64,000 nt of DNA from Capsicum annuum (lineage: Eukaryota > Streptophyta > Magnoliopsida > Solanales > Solanaceae), in assembly GCF_002878395.1 (NCBI RefSeq), contig NC_061114.1:146630545-146694544 (forward strand), in the 5' to 3' direction. Positions within the stretch are counted from its first letter, which is position 1; every line of letters starts with the position of its first letter. This document shows positions 58,300 through 64,000 of the stretch, piece after piece. The notes under the pieces were generated by a model, which worked only from the letters and a program-made list of their open reading frames with translations, did no database searches and was not told the DNA's origin. The translations under genes were made by a program, and so were the position numbers.

Positions 58300-59241
58300 T
58301 CCCCCGAATGATACTTACTTGGTTGAAATACTAAAGAAAAACTGAGATGATAAACAGGAAACTTAAAAACTAAAACATGACTGAATATTTGGGATCTGAA
58401 ACTGATGCATGATGCATGAACTAAATTGAATTTATTACTTGCATGGTCATGACTGAATTACCTCATGAATAGAAAAGATGGTAAACCATAGGAACTTATC
58501 TGTCTGACTGCTAGATCGGATTACTGGCTATAAAGACTGAATTATGCTAAAATATTATACTCAACTATACATTCCACTTATACACCAACATGACATTCAA
58601 TCCTATCTTTATAACCACACATGAAATTTTAGTCAAACAACCACAAAAGCATCTTTCTCATTTTCTCCAAACCTCTATCTCTAAAAATTTTATACACTAG
58701 CCTAAGAAAACACAAATAAAATTTTAACTAATCTTGAAATAAGGAGAGGTCACTGAAAGTTAGAACATGAAGACCTGAAGCATAAATGAATAACTTTGAC
58801 ACTCAACTGAGTCTTGAGGAATAAAGTATCAATGAGATGAATTTATCAAAGAGGTATGAACTGAGGACACAGATGACATAAACTAAATTTTTTTGATCAT
58901 TATGAGTGAAGCATTAGTATCTGGATCTAATAATACTACAAAACATGAGTATGTGAGTCATGATCTGCATGACCTGAGTTTGGAGTTCATGATTTCATGG
59001 AACATGATTTATACTATCGAGTGAACTAGAAATCCTCATGCTAGAAACTAAAAGCGTACATGGTTTTTCTATAAAGTGCATAAATATGAGCTGTGATGAT
59101 GGAGCGAACATGTAAGACATAAGTAGATATCGTGATGACTGAAAAACTTTGCACTGCGATAAGAATAGGTTGGGAATCGTCTTCCCTTATTTCTTTTTTA
59201 CATATACTGGCACTACTATTATGATTCCCCAAAAAAATTTT
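58300..59241. other. Element tail relic and unassigned sequence
   Basis: 58390-58560 repeats the element-tail words seen at 18490-18720. The remaining ~680 bp are AT-rich and hold no frame or repeat that I recognise. Confidence 0.5.
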
Positions 59242-61568
59242 TGTTAAGATCTCGGACGAAAATATGTTGAATTCTGTTCTTTATCGTGATTAAAAATTTT
59301 TCTATGTGGAATTTTTAGATATGCAACCTTTCATCACGTATACCATCAAATAAGATTTCCAACGATATATGGATCATCTAAAACGAATACTCAAGTGATG
59401 AGTAATGATCATTCCGATCTAACCGTGAATAGTGGTGAACAGTAAATGTGCAGGAAAAAAAATACAAAGGCCAGGCAAATTTTAGGGTCAACTTTAAATG
59501 ATCATAACTCCTTGAACATAATGATCTGGGTGAGATACTATGTATCAACAGAAAGCTCTGAAAGTCCTCTTTCCAATGAAATTAGTTTCATCCAATTTCT
59601 CCATCGGAGAAAAAAGTTATGGTTGATCTACTTTAGCCTATCAAAATAGTCCACCAAAGAACAGATTTGACATTATTTGATTTTTAAGGGTATTTTGGTC
59701 ATACCCACTCCAATCCATCTGGGTAAACCATGGATTTATGTCCATTAAGAGCATTCAATAGCTTATTTTTTGCCAAAATTTCCTAAGGCTCAAACCCCAA
59801 CCTTACTACTACAAATTTCATCCTTCTATGTCTCTTGATTGAACCGTAGAAATTTCAAATTGATTTGGGATTCAAGTTGATCATGTTAAGGACTTCGAGA
59901 AGCACCCTTTATTTTCGTTAATAAAGTTCTCAAGTCGGAAGTTCATATTCATCTTCCATTTTTAGGTATGTGGGGCTTTGTACAAGATTATCCTTTTGAT
60001 CTTGTACTCGGTATTTTTGTTGAATTATATTGACATGAGATTTTACATGTTTTACGATGAATTGGAAATATTATTTTATATCTTATATTATTGTTCATGA
60101 GCTATGGGATTACATCATCCGATATGTGTATGATGTTGAGATGGAATTATGTCCAAAAAGTATTTGATTATGAGAGTATGATGATTTAATTTGTTAAGCC
60201 TTCATTTATAATATCATTCCACTATTTCCTTATTCTGAATTTATAATTGATATTGGAAATTCTATATCCCTACTATGGGTTGATGTCTCAATTACCTTTA
60301 AATGAGAGTTGGATGGTAAATTGAGAAATGTTGATATTGAAGTTGCAATGAGTCTTGATATTTTTCGAATGGTTTTGATGAGTTAAATTGTTGAAAATAT
60401 TATGTATTGAGTCTTCATATCCTAGTCCAAATGTCGAGTCGGTTATGGTTCAATTCATTGATACCTTGTTGATGTTGAGGAAAATTAAAATGTTTTGAGC
60501 TAAAATGTGTTGAGTTAGAAATCGACAAATTGATATGATTTGATAAATGAGAAAGAGATTTGATTTGGTCTTTATGATAGACCCTAATGATGTTGTGGTG
60601 GATTCCTTAACGTGTTCTGAGCTTGTCAGAGAGTAGTACTTAGCACCGAGAGGGAAATTTGGAATTTTCCCAAACCTATTTGATGATGATATTATTGGCC
60701 AGAGAGCCCGATTGCGATTATTGCAGTTTCACAATTGTACTCCCTGGAAAAGAGTATGACACTCCCGCCAATGGGGGTTTCAAATGTTGGTATTCCATGT
60801 AGGTCACGTGGGGTTGTCAGTTATAGGAAACTCCCCTGTCTATAAGAGTCATGTTTATTGAAATACCGAATCACTCTGAGTTTTGATGTGGTAAGTCAAG
60901 TTGTCTATGATGATCGATAATGATTTATGAGGTTTTTCTCCTATATTTACTATCTAAGATGTTATGAGTTGCATGATTCAATGTCACTTAAGCTAGGTGT
61001 GTCATTATGGTCCCTATGTATGTTTTTACGAAATTTATGATATTATTTATCTTTTGCATGTGCCCCCACATACTCAGTACATATCTTGTGCTGACCCATA
61101 TATTTCTCTATGGGCTACATTCTTACCATGATGAAGGTTCAGGTACTCAGCCGCAGCCGCGACAGTGATATCCGAGTGCTGCATCTATGTTCCTTTAGTG
61201 GTGAGTCATCATGGTTCGAGGACCAAGTTGCTTGTTTTGGTGCTGTTATTTGTGATCCCTTTGGTCTGTTGAGTCAGTTGGGGGTTTGTCCCAATAGCTT
61301 ATTGATTTTGCTGTATAGAGGCTATGTAAGACTAGTGTATTGTTGGGTTGGATTGTGTATACGTATTCCATATATGTACAGTCTAATGATATTCCATGCC
61401 ATGTGTGATATGATATGATATGTACTTATATCTATATATCCTTAGCGTAGCATGTATGTTGTTGTGTTGGAACCCAAGGGTTGTGTTTTGGCTAAAAGGG
61501 TTAGCTTGAGGCTACGTGTATCCTTGGGCACCGTATGGCATCTCGAGATGATATTTCGAGGTGTTACA
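59242..61568 (+). repeat. 5' LTR of element 11
   Basis: About 2.33 kb ending CGAGGTGTTACA right before a perfect primer site. It carries TTTTAGGTATGTGGGG near 59962 and TGTTCCTTTAGTGGTGAGTC near 61188, at positions comparable to the other LTRs of the 2.1-kb group. The start at TGTTAAGATCTCGG (59242) is chosen by the TG rule and the CGGACGAAAAT context; there is no 3' partner in the window to confirm it. Confidence 0.75.
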
Positions 61569-61571
61569 AAC

Positions 61572-61585
61572 TTGGTATCAGAGCC
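61572..61585 (+). other. Primer-binding site of element 11
   Basis: TTGGTATCAGAGCC follows the LTR by three bases. It shows no visible change from the initiator-Met tRNA complement. Confidence 0.95.
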
Positions 61586-61782
61586 TAAGGTTGTAAAGAG
61601 TCCTAGGGAGTCTAACAAGCCAGATTACTTAGAGTCTTAAGCATCGGTGTGTAGCGCACCACACCTATAATTAAGAGGCGGTGGGGCGTTCTAGGAAAAG
61701 TCATTTCTTTCTTTCTACAAGAGTGTATCATACTTACAACAATTTCCTTCTGCTGTTAATTCGTATGTTTTTATGATAGAAA

Positions 61783-62960
61783 ATGCCTCCACGTCGAGTT
61801 TGCTAAAATAACAACAAACCTCAACCCATTGATCCGTTAAATGAGATGGTATCCCATGCTGAATTTTGGGCATCTTTTTAGATGCTAGCCCAGGTAGTTA
61901 CCGCCAATACTCAGGACAACGCTCCACCTCCGCAGGAAAATAATTCAGTAGCAGCACGAATTCATGACTTTATATGGATGAATCCGCCAGAGTTTCATGG
62001 GTCGAGAGCAGGTGAGGACCCATAGATGTATGTTGATGAAATGAAGAAAATTACACAGATTATGCATGTGACTGAGGAAGAAAGTGTGGAGCTGGCTTCT
62101 TATCAGTTGAAGGATGTTGCCTATGATTGGGTGCAGATGTGGAATAAGGGTAGAGAGGAAGATACCGCTCTGGTGACTTGGCAATTGTTCCAAGTGCTTT
62201 CTTGGATAGATTCTTTTCTCTTGAGTTACAGAAAGCTAAGATAGAGGAGTTTATGAATTTCAGACAAGGCTCCATATCGGTTAAAGAGTATTGTCTTAAG
62301 TTTAATTACCTATCGAAGTATGCTCCTAATATGATGGCTGACTCGAGGACTAGTATGAGCAAGTTTCTATCTGGGGTGTTGAGTTATGTGGTGAAAGAAT
62401 GTAGATCTTCTATGATCAATAGGGAGATTGATCTTCCTAGGTTAATGATTCATGCCCAATAGATTGAGTCAGACAAGATAAAGGAAAGAAAAAGAGTAAG
62501 AAGGATTAAGAGAGTCAGATCGGAGCAACAAGGGTCTAGTCAGACTAGATTCTCCAGAAGGAGTTGCCCTTAGTTTTAGAGACGTCCATTTATACCTACG
62601 CCTTTCTCAGCTAGTGCTCTCGTATATCGGGGTAGGAAGGAGCTTAGGAATAGGTCGGTACCTTCCAGATCTGAGGACAGTGTAAGCAATTGGCCACATC
62701 CTCCTTCATGTGCTAAGTATGGTAAAGACCATTTTGGGGAGTGTTATATGGGGCAGCAGGGCTATTTTGGTTATGGCAAGTTGGGCTACGTACTTAGACA
62801 CTACCCGTATGCCAGACAGCGAAGTCGTGATGACTGTCCCCAGAGTCGGGCTACTAGTGCCCCGCCTTCCACAGCCCATCCAATTTCTCTTTTGGGTGTT
62901 TTATCTAGTACTGCTGGTGGTCATCGCCAGAATCTTTTCTATGCTATACCACCTCATTAG
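61783..62960 (+). pseudogene. gag of element 11 (broken)
   Basis: The start ATG at 61783 opens MPPRRVC, then a TAA within ten codons. The body aligns with the gag at 39058: FIWMNPPEFHGSRAGEDP, TAG at 62023, MKKITQIMHVTEEESVELAS, a frameshift at about 62190-62200, then KIEEFMNFRQGSISVKEY and VKECRSSMINREIDLPRL. The nucleocapsid has C-A-K-Y-G-K-D-H-F-G-E-C at 62710-62745. The following knuckle reads Y-F-G-Y-G-K-L-G-Y-V-L-R-H-Y, with all Cys and the His turned to Tyr. Only a few lesions, so it is younger than its neighbours. Confidence 0.9.
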
Positions 62961-62993
62961 GAGCAGGAGGACTTTCCCGATGTTTTCACTGGT

Positions 62994-63690
62994 ATGCTCC
63001 GTGTTTTCTATTTTGATATCTATGTGTTGATGGAACCCGATTCGAGTTTTTCTTATATGACACCTCTAGTTGCTATAAATTTTGAAACGGATCCTAAACT
63101 AATTTCTGAGCCTATTTTGGTTTCTACTCTGATAGGAGAGTCTGTCATTGCTAAGTGGGTTTATAAGAAATGTCTTATTATTGTCTTTTATCGGGTTATG
63201 TATGCTGATTTGATTGAGCTAGATATGGTTGACTTTGATATCATTCTGGGTATGGATTGGCTTCAGTCATGCTATGCATCTATTGATTGTCGTGCCCGTG
63301 TTGTCAAGTTTCAGTTTCCTGATGAACCTATCCTCAAATGGTCAGGGAGTTCTGTGATTCCTAAGGGTTGTTTCATATCCTATCTCAAAGCTAGGAAGTT
63401 TATTTCCAAGGGTTGTATCCACCATTTGGTTTGGGTTAAAGACACTAAGTCTGAAACCCCAACCATTCAGTCAATTATTGTTGTTAATGAGTTTCTTGAT
63501 ATCTTTTCAGAAGATCTCCCTAGATTACCTCATGATAGAGAGATAGAGTTTGGGATTGACCTTCTTTCGGATACTCAGCCTATTTTCATTCCTCCGTATC
63601 CCATGGCTCCCATGGAACTTAAAGAGTTGAAGGAGCAATTGAAAGATCTTTTAGACAAAATCTTTATAAGACCTAGTGTGTCCCCGTAGG
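62994..63690 (+). pseudogene. Protease and RT N-terminus of element 11
   Basis: An open frame of 231 codons. Residues ~12-22 (MEPDSSFSYMT) are the protease active-site block, but Asp is Glu (63033-63035) and Gly is Asp, so the protease is dead even without stops. FDIILGMDWLQSCYASIDCRA at ~residues 80-100 and FPDEPILKWSG follow. FLDIFSEDLPRLPHDREIEF and LKDLLDKIFIRPSVSP are the RT entry. It ends at a TAG (63687-63689) where the family has Trp (SPWG). Confidence 0.9.
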
Positions 63691-64000
63691 GTGTACCTAT
63701 TCTGTTTGTGTGTAAGAAATATGGTTCTTTATGGATGTGTATTGATTACCGACAGCTTAATAGGGTTACTATCAAGAATAAATATCTGCTTCCTCAAATT
63801 GATGATTTATTTGATCAATTGCAAGTTGCGAGCTACTTTTCAAAGATAGACCTCAGATCCGATTATCACCAACTTAAGGTTAGGGAATGTGATATCCCCA
63901 AGACAGCCTTCCGAACTCGTTATGGTCATTTTGAATTTTTAGTGATCTCTTTCGGGTTAACTAATGCTCCAGCGTCTTTCATGGATCTTATGAACTGTGT
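63690..64000 (+). pseudogene. Reverse transcriptase of element 11 (runs off the window)
   Basis: The same frame continues beyond the single TAG without another break to the window end: [60 protein letters not shown] and [19 protein letters not shown]. The first catalytic Asp (KIDL) is present. The YxDD box lies outside the window. Confidence 0.93.

Overview
The window looks like repeat-rich, AT-rich nuclear heterochromatin from a large-genome flowering plant. The types of Ty3/gypsy (Metaviridae) LTR retrotransposons and their initiator-Met tRNA primer sites would fit a Solanaceae species such as pepper, but that assignment is inference. I found no convincing cellular gene, tRNA, rRNA or CRISPR array. 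Nearly everything I can explain is retrotransposon, mostly dead, nested several layers deep and cut by deletions.

Layout: (1) 1-7345 is a minus-strand Ty3/gypsy element with both LTRs (the left one cut by the window edge), gag with a zinc knuckle, protease, RT, RNase H and integrase, all broken. (2) 7350-8575 and 17052 onward hold an old LTR relic split by the next element. (3) 8576-17051 is a plus-strand element with a perfect AAAAG target duplication; a second, foreign integrase plus 3' LTR sits inside it. (4) 18490-23082 is a minus-strand element reduced to 5' LTR, primer site and gag. (5) 24310-38867 is a plus-strand 5' LTR split by a large insertion, 25455-37849, of an element with about 4.2-kb LTRs arranged LTR-internal-LTR-internal remnant-LTR fragment, with a near-perfect 5-bp target duplication. 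(6) 38868-47690 is the gag-pol of that split-LTR element; its integrase is interrupted at 42801-47412 by a compact non-autonomous LTR element carrying a long, unrecognised, non-retroviral reading frame. (7) 47737-51610 is a minus-strand gag-protease-RT relic with its primer site and LTR. (8) 51614-54840 is a minus-strand 3' LTR plus integrase tail. (9) 54841-58277 is LTR relics on the minus strand. (10) 59242-64000 is the best preserved element, on the plus strand: LTR, textbook primer site, gag, protease and RT running off the window end.

Four LTR lineages recur: a 2.1-2.3 kb group (8576/14978, 24310/37855, 51614 and probably 59242), a 2.5-3.0 kb group (11257, 20119, 55215), the 4.2-kb group (25455, 32982, 37450, and relatives at 50342, 23140 and about 7780), and the short 0.77-kb LTRs at 42801/46629. 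The most interesting items are the non-autonomous element with its unknown protein (42801-47412) and the triple-LTR 4.2-kb-LTR element (25455-37849).
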